A stretch of 64,000 nt of DNA, taken from positions 3,286,001 through 3,350,000 of the forward strand of contig JAUCEF010000018.1 of assembly GCA_033558025.1 (NCBI GenBank), given 5' to 3'. The notes beneath the pieces are model-generated. The model did not search any database and was not told the DNA's origin. It saw nothing but the letters and a program-made list of their open reading frames with translations. Shown piece after piece: positions 23,101 through 33,304 of this stretch (position 1 is its first letter; every line of letters begins with the position of its first letter). Source of the stretch: Phytophthora sp. 'mugwort' (lineage: Eukaryota > Oomycota > Peronosporomycetes > Peronosporales > Peronosporaceae). Made by a program: the position numbers and the translations under genes.

Positions 23101-24869
23101 GAGCAGGGTCTGAGCTTGCTGCGTCAACGAGCCAAAGTGCCGCCCCTACTCAAGAGAATGAGCAAGCAGCTGACGAGAAGAAAGAGAATAAAGTGGACGA
23201 AGCTCGGCTGGATGAGATACTGATCACTTACGCCGCGAACCTTCAAAAGTATCAGCTTATAGCATTTGAAAAGCAGAGCGCAGAGCTACGGCGACTGTGT
23301 TCGAATGAGCTTGTGCAGGTTCTTGGCTGTCGTCACCCGTTCGAGTGTGCGAAGAATGTGCTCGAGCACCAAAGCGCCGAGGTCATCGAGGTCGCCTCTG
23401 CCTTATTTGAGAAGTGTGTATCGGAATCAAATGTGCAGCGTCTTCACTTAAAGCGAATGGAAAAGCTGCAAAAGACGCACACAAGCGCTGCGGCTCATAG
23501 CCTGCCGTTCCAGCTTTCTCAAGTGTATTTAATGCACCAGTCAGAATCGTTCAAGCGGATGAGCGTCGGTAATCGAGTGGATGACATTGTGGCCGCCTTA
23601 CCAAGCCCAATCCGTGTTATGTGTCTTCACTTTTCACCCGATCGCTGCTTCCTGTACGCTGCTCTTTTGGGGAATACAGAGAAATGCGTGGCGATGGCAC
23701 GCATGGAATTCACAGACGCTCAGACAGCATTACTAGAACAGCTACAAAGGCGAGTGCACAAGTGGAGAGTCAAATGTGCGAAGGAGACTTTAGTGTATGA
23801 AGAAGCTCATGGACAAGATGAAAGGTATGAGTTTACGTCGATAGAGACTCCAGTGTCCAGTAGTGTCAACTTGCCAGTGAGTCACGGCGATGTCTTGGAA
23901 GACGAGTTCACGACTATCCTTAATGAGACGATCGAGCTGCTCAACCCGCTCTTCACCCACTCGGCGATGAAAGCTGAGTGTGTGAACCTCGCAGGTAATA
24001 CGGTAGTTCTCCTATTGGATCGTGTCTTGGCGTGTCTGCCGATGGAAGCCTTACCGGTATTCCAGTCTGCTGAAGCTGTCGCACGGGACTTTTCCATTCA
24101 GCTACTTTACCACCGAATTATGGCGATGAAGAAGCAGCCTCTGCGACCAAATGAGATCCGTGTTATCGTTGATCCCTATCAAGAAGACACTGGGAATCCA
24201 AGTGGACAGACGATCACCAGCGTGGTTAAACAAGCGAGTGGAGCGTGGAAGGATGCATGCGATCATGGACAGGTACCGAGTGTGACAGACTGGCAGCAAG
24301 CTCTTCTCGCTCATCGAGGGGGTGGACTTGTGTACATGGGGCCAAACCGCGTACTTGGCTCCAGTCTTCCGCTCCGACAAGTCACTGGCATGAACGTCGC
24401 ATTAACGTGCCAAGCGATGATACTTCTCGATCACGCCGAAAACTCAAAGAGTATACGACGACAGAGTAAACTAGACAGCGAGAAGCCCGCGTGGGAGAAA
24501 GAGATCGAAGGTGATGCCTACGCCCGGGCGTTGCTACTCACTCTTTGTGGAGTAAACGTGTTGACTATGAATCAGTGGGCGACAACATTCAACGATAATC
24601 GTCGCCTCGCCAACGGATTTCTTCAAAACTTGTCAAGGGGCTACAACGTCGGCAAGGCGCTGAAGAAGCTCGGCGAGTCCACGATGGTAGCATCTCCCAG
24701 TGCAACGTCGCTCACCGCTACAGCAGCAGACCCCGCTCCAAACACTTCACGCAGTCCAAGCACGGGACCTGATTGTACTACCGGAGGCAAACTTCAGCTT
24801 AAGAACCGCTTCCGCTACAACCCCGTCGTATACGGACTGGCCACCCTCATACTAAAGAGCAACGACTAA
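17106..24869 (+). CDS. CFAP46: Cilia- and flagella-associated protein 46
   Basis: Exons 17106-17396 and 17460-24869 are joined by a 63-bp intron (AACCAG|GTACGT ... GTCCAG|TTTTAC). They encode about 2,566 residues, similar to animal CFAP46 (~2,700). The segment YDFLVYNASVAYWQ (~residues 149-162) is the family hallmark. The body is a long alpha-helical TPR-like solenoid. The C-terminal 200 residues resemble a CHAT-like fold (GGGLVYMGPN near 2385, LCGVNVLTMNQWATTFNDN near 2460). In Chlamydomonas FAP46 is a component of the C1d projection of the axonemal central pair, where it helps control flagellar beating. In oomycetes the role would be in zoospore flagella, which is inference. The gene is intact, with no internal stop. 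Confidence 0.93.
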
Positions 24870-24951
24870 AACGGAGCACAGAAAGTTGCCTTTCTCACAC
24901 GTCGCAAATGTGTATCATCCGTACTAACTACGAACCTGTAATTGAACATAA

Positions 24952-26794
24952 ATGTCTATGTCTTGCCGGACGCTCGCGCTCTTCGGGGGCGCGTTGGTGC
25001 TGCGGCTGACGCTGCTGCTCTACGGCCACTTGCAGGACACTTATATGGATGTTAAGTACACGGACGTCGACTACGACGTGTACTCGGATGCCGCGCGGGA
25101 GGTGGCGGCGGGCCACTCGCCCTTTGAGCGCACGACATACCGCTACACGCCCGTGCTGTGAGTTTTATTTGGGTCTTTTGGGTGGTAATATCATTGGGTT
25201 TAATGAAACGGTGTTGCAATTATGGTGATAACTTGTTATAGAGCTTTTATCCTGCTGCCGAACATTTACGTGCATCAAGTGTTCGGGAAGCTTTTATTCG
25301 TATCCTGCGACCTGCTGGTGGGATACGTTTTGTACCAGATCCTGAGGCTGCGAGGCCTGCCTGATACCAGTGAGGAGGGTGCAATTAAGTTAAAATTGGT
25401 AGCGCAACATTGTTCTTACTTTTGGTGTGTGATACAGATGCTGTCAATTATTGCTGGTGAGGGATTTACACAGTTTTGAACAGTTGTCGGGGGAGAATAC
25501 TGAGACTTGCGGTGAATCTGGTAGCGTGTGGCTGTTCCACCCGTTCTCGGTGAACATTTCGACGCGAGGCAATGCGGACTCGATTGTGGTGCTACTGGTG
25601 ATGTTGTCGTTGCTATTGATGATGCGCAAGCAGCTTGTCCTCTCAGCATTGGCGTACCTATTTGTTTCTGGTGCTTGTGAAAGGCTTGCAGATTCTGACT
25701 CGTGATTTCCTGCTACGGGTGTAGATATGGCGCTGCAGTCCACTTCAAGATTTACCCCATAATCTACGCATTGGCTTTCCTCGTGGTACGATTGTGTTTA
25801 AAGGCGGGAGATCAATGCGTGGATACTAACGAATGTTCTGTTAATATTTTTAGTTCCTCAACGGAGAATTTCGAGCTGCGAATGCCAAGTGGATATCCTC
25901 ATGCAAGTCGTCCGTATGCTTTTGGGCACAGCTTGCTGGACAGCTTAACCGTGATCGTTTGGTATTTGGTCTAGTGAGTGGGGGGCTTTTCATCATCCTC
26001 GCAGCTGGGTGTTACTACCTGTAAGCAATATTATTTTTCAACATTTGTTTTTGAGACTCACACTGACCCTGTTTATTTTTTTCTGTAGCTACGGGTTTCA
26101 ATTCCTGTACGAGGCGTACCTTTATCACTTCACACGTACCGACAACCGTCACAACTTCTCGGTCTACTTTTATGATCTCTATCTGCGATACAACACGCCG
26201 TCGGGCTTTGGCGTTGGGCTTGTAGCGTTTTTGCCTCAGCTCACGTCCCTCGTTGCCATTTCGTTTGCCTATGGTCGCGACTTACCGTTCGCGTTGTTTG
26301 CTTTGACGATGGTCTTTGTCATCTTCAACAAAGTATGCACGGCTCAGGTAAGCAGACACCATCCCGCAGCATCAGATGATTTTAAACTTGTAGCTGACAC
26401 TATGGTGTTCCGATCTAGTATTTCTTGTGGTACACGGCCTTCCTGCCTCTTATTTTCCCATTGGCAAGTCTACGACTGAAGTGGAAGGGGCTGGCAATGA
26501 TCGCTGCGTGGCTAGGGGGCGAGGTGAGACTTACTTACGATTTACAGCTTTTGTCTCGAGGTACCGACTCTGACTGTTTATGGAATTACACAGCTTCACT
26601 GGTTGTATTGGGCTTATCATCTGGAGATGCAAGGCGTCAACACGTTCTTCCCACTATGGATGGCTGGCCTCGCCTTCTTCTCAGTGAACGTGGGCATCCT
26701 TGCCACTTTGATGCGCCATCACTCGTTCACGCCACTATTTTGTAGCGGCCAAGTTCTTCAACTTGTGCCAGGCGACCGAGCTAAAGACGAGTAA
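24952..26794 (+). CDS. PIGM: GPI mannosyltransferase 1 (PIG-M/GPI14)
   Basis: Eight exons can be traced: 24952-25157, 25242-25398, 25484-25653, 25725-25785, 25854-26020, 26089-26347, 26419-26523 and 26594-26794. They give about 441 residues (human 423). All introns are 68-85 bp and GT-AG. The luminal DxD motif is in YTDVDYDVYSDAA. Other family blocks are RYTPVL, NISTRGNADSIV, AAVHFKIYP, DNRHNFSVYFY and FNKVCTAQYFLWY. The protein is a polytopic ER enzyme adding the first mannose to the GPI anchor precursor. The exon 2/3 junction is the least certain: the choice keeps phase but inserts an unusual hydrophilic loop before SVWLFHP. The gene is 82 bp downstream of CFAP46 and converges on the first copper ATPase. 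Confidence 0.93.
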
Positions 26795-26998
26795 CTTTGA
26801 GTTTGTTAATGCGAAAAGTTTGGCAAATAATGTTCAAGATAATAGAGCAATTGTGGTGCTCAAAAGAAAATTCTATTTAACTTAATTACTAAACGGCCTT
26901 CACTCAGCCTCTGTACCATACTCGCGAAAACACACAAAACATCCAACAGAATCACCTGATCATGGAGCAAACTGGTCTCTATATACTCACCAGGTCAC

Positions 26999-29900
26999 TT
27001 ATTCAGCACGAGCTTTGGCACGCTCGTCCACGTTCGTCAATGGCGCGTAGTGCACATTGCTCAGTTTCAAACGCATTAAATTCTTGAGATCCACAACCTG
27101 CACGTCCTCTTCGAAGTGCACCTTTTGCGCCTTTGTTTGGAAAATCTGCGGCGCCTTGTACTTCTTGAGCAATAGCGACGAGATCACGACTGAAACTGAC
27201 GAGAATGCCATCGCAAGGCCAGCACACGCAGGCGGCATCATCCGGTGGATGAGCGGGAAGAACATGCCTGCTGCCAGCGGGATGCCAATGAAGTTATAAA
27301 TGATCGAGAAGAAGAAGTTCAACTTGATGCGAGAGAACACCACGCGAGCCAGGTCCAGGGCCACCACCACATCCGTCAGTGCACTCTTTACCAGCACCAT
27401 GTCGGCTTCAGCCTTCGCGATCTGAGTACCGGCACCGATGGCCATACCGATGTCCGATTGAGCTAATGCTGGCGCGTCGTTGATGCCATCGCCAACCATA
27501 CACACCACACGCGGCTTCAACGTCAGTGGATTCAGCTGCGACTGGAGAGCCTTGATTTGAGACGCCTTCTCACCAGGCAGAGCTACTGCCTTGACGTGGT
27601 TAATGCCCATCTGACGAGCAATTGCACTAGCCGTACGGAGGTTGTCGCCAGTGATGAGCCACACATCCAGCCCCATAGACTTCAGGTGCTTCACGACGGC
27701 TGCAGCTTCAGGTCGAGGTGCGTCAGCCAACGCAATCACACCCACCAGTTTGTTCTCCACACACACGACCACCACCGTTTTGCCTTCCAACTCCAGCTCA
27801 TGCATATGAGCACGCATCTTCTCGCTGATCTCAATGCCCTTCTCCTCGCAGTACTCCGAGTTGCCCACCAGCACGTTTGCCGGGGTGTTTCGAGATGTGA
27901 CCTCGCTAGCGGTCACCACACCTTGGATACCACGGCCAGGAACAATATGCACTTCTGTCGGGTCCTGTAGCTCCAGCTTCTCATTCTCCGTTGCAGTCAT
28001 GACGATAGCTTTGCCCAGAACGTGCTCACTCACGCACTCCAGCGACGCGCCGTAGTATAGCAGTTCACGCGGCGTGTACGCGCGATCGGCTACCACAACG
28101 TCACGTACGGACGGGTGTCCGACCGTGAGCGTTCCCGTCTTGTCAAACACGATGGTATCGATATAGCGGGCCGTCTCGAGTGCCCGACCACCCTTGATAA
28201 GCACGCCCTTCTTGGCACCAACCCCGCAGCCGACCATGACAGCAGTAGGAGTAGCAAGACCCAGAGCACACGGACATGCAATCACCACAACTGAGATAGC
28301 AAACAGGATCGCCAGGTACACATCATCCGAATGGTCAGCCAAAACATCTACACCGAGCTGCACCTTCCACTCCAATGGTATGAGGTTGAGAGAAAGAAGA
28401 GTGATCCACACAATGAACGTCATCACCGACATGGCCAAAACGCACGGGGCGAAGATTGATGCCAGCCAGTCTGCATATGCCTGGATCGGAGCCTTGTGTA
28501 GCTGAGCATCTTCGATCAGAGCGCAGATCTGCGACAAAGCCGAGCTCTCGCCACCGATGCAGCTCGATTCAATCACCAACGCGCCCTGCTGGTTCACCGT
28601 CGAACCGAACACGTAATCACCTTCCTTCTTCACCACTGGCATACTTTCACCGGTTAGCATCGACTCATCAGTCGAACTCGAGCCGGACTTGACCACTCCG
28701 TCTGTCGGGACGTTGGCTCCAGGAAGGATGCGAAGCAGATCGCCACGCTGCACGAGTTCGATCGGGATCTCACGATCGCGTTTGCCTTTTTCAATAAGCA
28801 ACGCCGTCTTGGGCTGCAATTTCGCCAGTTCCGATAGAGCATCTGCTGTTTTGCCCTTTGCCATCGACTCCATGTACTTGCCCAACGTCACAAACGTCAG
28901 CAGCATCGCTGAAGATTCGAAAAAGTGGTGGCCTTGGTACTTTTCATGTAGTGCCGACCCAATCAACGATACAAAACTGTACGTGTACGACATGGTCGTG
29001 CCCGCCACAACCAGGAAATCCATCCCCATGGCGCCGTGCTGCAGACCTTTCCACGCAGCCACGTAGAATCGTCGACCCACACCAAACTGCACAGGGGTCG
29101 ACAGCATAAACAGCAATAGCAGCTTAACTGTTACGGCATTGAATACTGGCGTCATCAACACCTTCTGCACCGGCGGGATATACATGAGCACCATGTGGAT
29201 GAGCATAGCAGGAAGAGAGAAAAGCATGGCCGTGGTCAACAGTTTGCGCCACTTGTCCACCTCCGACTTGCTCAGCGCCTTCTGATCCGTCGTCTCCATC
29301 GCCACCTCAGCTGAATAGCCCAAACCGTTGATACATTCCAACACATCACGCGGACCTGTCTTGGACAATTGCTTGAGGTGCACGTGTGTCTTGTTTAACG
29401 GCAGATTCACCAACACCTTCGTCACACCCGGCAGCTTGCCCACCGCCGACTCGATCTTGCCCATACACGCGGCGCAACTCATGCCCGTGACCGTAAACTT
29501 GAGCTCCAGTGAGTCGTCGTCGCCTGGCTCCACTACGTGCGAGAACGTCGCCTTGTAGCCGGCGTCCTGGATCAGCTTCTGAAGCGCAGTCTGCTCGTTC
29601 TTGATCAGGTCGCGGTCGAATGAGACCTCGGCCTTCTGGCTGATGAGTCCCACGCGGCAATGCAGTACACCCTCCGTCTTCCCCAGGAAGTCCTCGATGG
29701 CCTTTACGCATGCGGCGCAGCTCATGCCTTCGACGTGGAACACGGCGCGTGGGTGGCCGACGGCGTCGGGCATGTCGACGACCGCGTCCTCCGTCTCCTG
29801 CTGCTTCTGCTCCTGGAGCTTGATGGCTGCGGCCTTGGCGGCGTCGTACGCACTGGCCTCGAAGCCCACGCACTCAACCATGTCCACTAGTTGCTCCAGC

Positions 29901-30340
29901 GTCGTGCTGCCGGGTCGCAGCAGGGCCACCGTGGCCTTACGCTGCTCAAAGCTGACGACCACCGAGGCCACGCCGTCCACTCCCCGCAGCGCGTTCTCGA
30001 CCGTGGAGCCGCAATTCTTCTGGCACATCATACCTTCGACCAGCAGTTGAATCGTCAGCGACTCGCTCTTTGTTTGCGTCTCACCCGACGACGACTTCAC
30101 TGCGGCGCCGAAGCCCACGCACTCGACGGCGTCCACGAGGTCGTCGGCCGTCACACTGGCGCCCGGGATGCACTCGACGTGCGCGCTGCGTCGGTCGAAG
30201 TCGACGACAGCGCTGGCGACGCCGTCCACTCCTCGCAGCGCGCTCTGCACCGTATTGCCGCAGTTCTTCATGCACATCATTCCCTCCACCGCGAGCTCCA
30301 CCACCAGCGTCTCTGCCTGCGAAGCTCTGACCGCCACCAT
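26999..30340 (-). CDS. P1B-type copper-transporting ATPase, copy 1
   Basis: A single-exon gene of 1,113 residues if translation starts at ATG 30340 (GCCACCATG context on the sense strand, MVAVRASQ). The open frame extends upstream but without an ATG. Four heavy-metal-associated domains come first. The first two carry GMMCMKNC and GMMCQKNC (CX3C), the next two GMSCAAC (CX2C). Then come the transmembrane segments and the P-type motifs LTGES, the copper-type CPC (ACPCALGLATP), the phosphorylated Asp in DKTGTLT, and GDGINDAP. The conserved SEHP loop reads SEHV here. The product pumps Cu(I), probably into Golgi or vesicles or out of the cell. It is almost identical to the inverted copy at 33305-36706 except for the first ~14 residues and the tail after SSLLLK. 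Confidence 0.95.
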   Translation of the reverse strand: MVAVRASQAETLVVELAVEGMMCMKNCGNTVQSALRGVDGVASAVVDFDRRSAHVECIPGASVTADDLVDAVECVGFGAAVKSSSGETQTKSESLTIQLLVEGMMCQKNCGSTVENALRGVDGVASVVVSFEQRKATVALLRPGSTTLEQLVDMVECVGFEASAYDAAKAAAIKLQEQKQQETEDAVVDMPDAVGHPRAVFHVEGMSCAACVKAIEDFLGKTEGVLHCRVGLISQKAEVSFDRDLIKNEQTALQKLIQDAGYKATFSHVVEPGDDDSLELKFTVTGMSCAACMGKIESAVGKLPGVTKVLVNLPLNKTHVHLKQLSKTGPRDVLECINGLGYSAEVAMETTDQKALSKSEVDKWRKLLTTAMLFSLPAMLIHMVLMYIPPVQKVLMTPVFNAVTVKLLLLFMLSTPVQFGVGRRFYVAAWKGLQHGAMGMDFLVVAGTTMSYTYSFVSLIGSALHEKYQGHHFFESSAMLLTFVTLGKYMESMAKGKTADALSELAKLQPKTALLIEKGKRDREIPIELVQRGDLLRILPGANVPTDGVVKSGSSSTDESMLTGESMPVVKKEGDYVFGSTVNQQGALVIESSCIGGESSALSQICALIEDAQLHKAPIQAYADWLASIFAPCVLAMSVMTFIVWITLLSLNLIPLEWKVQLGVDVLADHSDDVYLAILFAISVVVIACPCALGLATPTAVMVGCGVGAKKGVLIKGGRALETARYIDTIVFDKTGTLTVGHPSVRDVVVADRAYTPRELLYYGASLECVSEHVLGKAIVMTATENEKLELQDPTEVHIVPGRGIQGVVTASEVTSRNTPANVLVGNSEYCEEKGIEISEKMRAHMHELELEGKTVVVVCVENKLVGVIALADAPRPEAAAVVKHLKSMGLDVWLITGDNLRTASAIARQMGINHVKAVALPGEKASQIKALQSQLNPLTLKPRVVCMVGDGINDAPALAQSDIGMAIGAGTQIAKAEADMVLVKSALTDVVVALDLARVVFSRIKLNFFFSIIYNFIGIPLAAGMFFPLIHRMMPPACAGLAMAFSSVSVVISSLLLKKYKAPQIFQTKAQKVHFEEDVQVVDLKNLMRLKLSNVHYAPLTNVDERAKARAE
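27163..30305 (-). repeat. Left arm of a 3,143-bp inverted repeat
   Basis: Pairs with 33331-36473. Matching positions always sum to 63636, so there is no net indel over 3,143 bp. The one difference I found is G at 28951 against T at 34685, a silent Leu codon change. Confidence 0.93.
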
Positions 30341-30404
30341 CTTCTCTTCTGCCTTCGAGCGCGCTTTGATCCGACGGACGGCAATCGAGAAATGGGCAGA
30401 GCGC

Positions 30405-30433
30405 GGAGGAGGTTCAAGGCTTGAACCTCCTCC
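30405..30433. repeat. Short palindrome upstream of copper ATPase copy 1
   Basis: Two 14-bp arms (GGAGGAGGTTCAAG and its complement) around one central base, 65-93 bp upstream of the chosen start codon. It lies in the probable 5' leader or promoter. Copy 2 does not have it. Confidence 0.8.
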
Positions 30434-30440
30434 ACGCACA

Positions 30441-31094
30441 AGGCCTTAAGTCAGCGAAGGTCAAGTATCTTGAGTAGCGAGAGACACGGTTCTGTGTCCA
30501 CGGAATGCACCAGCTGGTGTTCCCGAAAGCTTACGGTTTGTCTAGGGGCTTCTATGCAGAACGGGTCCGACCAGCACCCTCAAAAGTGTAAAAACGCTTG
30601 GTGGGCGAGTCCGAACCATCCTGGTCTGACCAAGATTGATGGGACCGGGCTGGAACGACGTCCGTAAGCTGCGGTAGTAAGCTATTGCTAATCTATTGTG
30701 TTAACGAATTCAGAAGTACAGTAACCTAGGTATTATTAAGGCTAGCAACACAACAAGGCGAATAACATGCATACATGTATAGATACTTTAGATATATGGC
30801 CGTGGTGACTCGTGGGTTAAAGTGGTTTGCATGTCAGCGCGGGAACAATTGCTTTGGAGTCCAATGTTTGTCCAGATCCCGTCGACGACTCGTGGGCACT
30901 TTACAGTGGCCGGTATCCGGCTGCACATCCTTTACTGGTTTGCTGTGAATTTGAGAGAGGATCGTGATGGGAACGCAAACAACACCGAAATGCCTCGATG
31001 CACATGTATTTAAGGCTCAAAGCAACGCGGTAAGGATCTACAGCGTAGTGCCCATCCATTCCAAAGGCAATACGAGCGATTCAAACCGACGACC
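30441..31094. other. Intergenic region between copper ATPase copy 1 and the exonuclease gene
   Basis: Holds the upstream region of ATPase copy 1 and the 3' side of the exonuclease gene. A stretch at 30804-30880 (GGGTTAAAGTGGTTTGCATG) faintly resembles a tRNA A-box, but no matching B-box is convincing. Nothing else is seen. Confidence 0.4.
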
Positions 31095-32547
31095 TCACGC
31101 GGCAGTGGTAAAGGACTCGCAGTCACTTGAAATCTGAGACCACATCGCGTCGGACGCCAGCAGAGACGACTCCATGCTCATTTTCCTCTTCCTATACTCT
31201 TGATCCCGATTGCTCGATGTCTCAGGCTTTGGGGAGAGGATTTCGTCTGCGTCAAGCTGCATTTTCAATACAGCAAGTGCCTTTGCTTTTCGCTTCCGTT
31301 CCTTCTTCTTTTGATACTTAGAAAGAGGTTTCTTAAGCAGTTGCCCCGCATTAGTTGCGCTTGAGGCATCGCGAGCATTGACTTGCTTCTTTCTGGACTC
31401 TGTTGCCTTCAGGCGGCGCTGCTTCGAGGCAGGTGCCGACGCGAGCGTCGCCTGTAGCGACTTGTCCAAACTGTATCGGCTTCCGATGGATACCGAGCGC
31501 TTCCTCTTAATCTGAACGACCAGCTCATCAGCTTCTTCGTCCCCGCCACAGTGTTTTACGTGGCGCTTCATGACCTTTTCGGTCACAAGTTTCTTCCCTT
31601 CACAAACTTCACAAATCACCAGCATGCGAACGTCCACAAGGCACAGTTTGCGGTGTCTCTTCAGCTCCGACATCGTCCCAAAGACCTCAAAGCAGAGCGA
31701 GCACTTCGGAACTGATGGGAGGTTCACGTCCAGCACATTGGTCACATCGCTCAATTGAAAGCTTTTGGTCGGACGCTGCTTCTGAATGCGCATCAGTAGC
31801 TCGTCGTACAAATGAATCAGCACCAAAGCATCCGCAGCAGCATAATGCAATTGACTGGGAGTAAGCGGTCTCCGTGCCCAATTGGACATTTGCTGCGTCT
31901 TCGCGAGCTTGCGGTGCAAGTAAAAGAACACGAGCTTCTGTAGACTGAGCGGGTTGTGCGCCCCTGCCAGTGAAATGGACAAGGCGTTCACCTCCACGAC
32001 GTTCTTGCAGACCGTAAAGCATGACGCGTGCGGGTACGACTCCGCCATTTCCTGCAGGTCCTGGTAGAAGCTTTGGCCGAGCTTGACGATCTTCTTGGAC
32101 AGGAAAACGCTCGTTAGTGTGACGTTGTAGACCTTGGCGGGCAAGTGCAGGAGGTCGAGGATGAAGACCTCCTCCTTGTTGTCGACGTCGCGAATTGCGA
32201 TCTGCAGAAGCGCGCACGGGTTGCGGCACTCGTGCTTGCCCCAGATTGGGCGCGTTTCCTATTGCGCAATAGAGCAGAGCCGGTTAGTCCATGGAGTTAT
32301 TACGATGGCTGAATGAGCGACGCACCGTGTCGAACCCCATGATCAGCGCCTTGGGCAGGCGAGTGGCGCAATAGCTCCAGTCCTTCTTGGTGGACACGAA
32401 GTGGATGGACACGCGTGACTGGTCGATCACATACTGCGGGGACTGGTTGATGAGCCCCGTCAGTCGCACCTTCATCGACACCATCGCGCTCGGCGTCCGA
32501 ATGGTGCATGGGTGGATGATTGAATGCAAAGCAACGCGCCGTTTCAT
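31095..32547 (-). CDS. 3'-5' exonuclease (RNase D/WRN-like) with zinc-finger C-terminus
   Basis: Exon 1 is 32547-32326 and exon 2 is 32258-31095, separated by a 67-bp GT-AG intron, giving about 461 residues. Splicing creates the catalytic ExoI motif GFDTETRPIW (residues ~71-80). The DEDDy core continues with CALLQIAIRD and ends with the ExoIII motif PLTPSQLHYAAADA (~residue 213). After the nuclease domain are two C2HC-type zinc fingers (CSLCFEVFGTMSELKRH with a final Cys, and CEVCEG with HVKHC). A basic stretch KYQKKKERKRKAKA that may target the nucleus follows. The product likely trims RNA or DNA 3' ends. It lies entirely in the spacer of the copper ATPase palindrome. Confidence 0.88.
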
Positions 32548-32548
32548 T

Positions 32549-33304
32549 GGCTGATAGTGAGGAGTGTCGTAAAAAGGTTACCGTTAACGGTATAGGATAC
32601 CGGTTTTGTGGCAAACTACTTACGGTGTAAGTACTTTATAACAACCGTTGCCGTGTTAGTGCTGGGTTGCTGCTCACATTTCGGTGACAGACTGAGTCTT
32701 GGGCCGTAGTAACGAACAGTGTTCGATATTCGTCCGTGTGGAGAAGCAGACTCTGGCGTCCGATCTCGCAACCTTCAATTGAATCACCTCCTGCTCGAGC
32801 GATTGTTGACTGGGTCTTCAAGAATCGATCGGCATATCGTACGCTACGTGTACTGGCCAACGCGATTGCGTGTTGAGAGCGGATCTGCCGATCTGATCGA
32901 GTAAATGTTCATGGTCCGACGTCGGCACCCCGATCAACGTACAGCCTGGCTCAGAACGCGGTGCCTACAGCTCGAAAGCTTACGGTGGGATCTTTGGCGC
33001 GTATAATCCCGCAAAGAGCAGCAGAGTACTGTACCCGGGTACAGTACTCCCATGTCGCTAGCTACGTTCTGGCGGTGTCGGCCGCCATCGGCGCGCGGCA
33101 ATATGCCTTAGCCACTTCAATGTTGCCTCTGCTTAAGTACGATAATTATCACGTACCCATCCCATACTGAGTGCCATAGACAACCGACCACCAGAACACC
33201 CAATCCGAAGTCAACAGGCGCGTGCCTGCTCCGGCTCCCGCGTCTGCCCGAATTCTCCACCAGTAAGACCGGCCACTTCTAGACCTGCCCGCGCACGCGT
33301 CAGC
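32549..33304. promoter_or_regulatory. Divergent intergenic region between the exonuclease and copper ATPase copy 2
   Basis: About 750 bp between two divergently transcribed genes, so it must hold both promoters. It contains a perfect 26-bp palindrome at 33024-33049. No open frame has recognisable content, and no TATA box is evident. Confidence 0.5.
33024..33049. promoter_or_regulatory. Perfect 26-bp palindrome with four GTAC cores
   Basis: The half-site GAGTACTGTACCC is followed exactly by its reverse complement, giving four GTAC tetramers within 22 bp. It lies 256 bp upstream of the ATG of copper ATPase copy 2 and outside the duplicated arms. GTAC is the core of copper response elements in green algae and plants. 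Any such role here is inference, because the factor known to bind it is a plant-lineage SBP protein. Confidence 0.6.

Noticed and set aside
30804..30880. Possible tRNA or SINE A-box region upstream of copper ATPase copy 1
   Set aside because: No matching B-box and no cloverleaf could be drawn.
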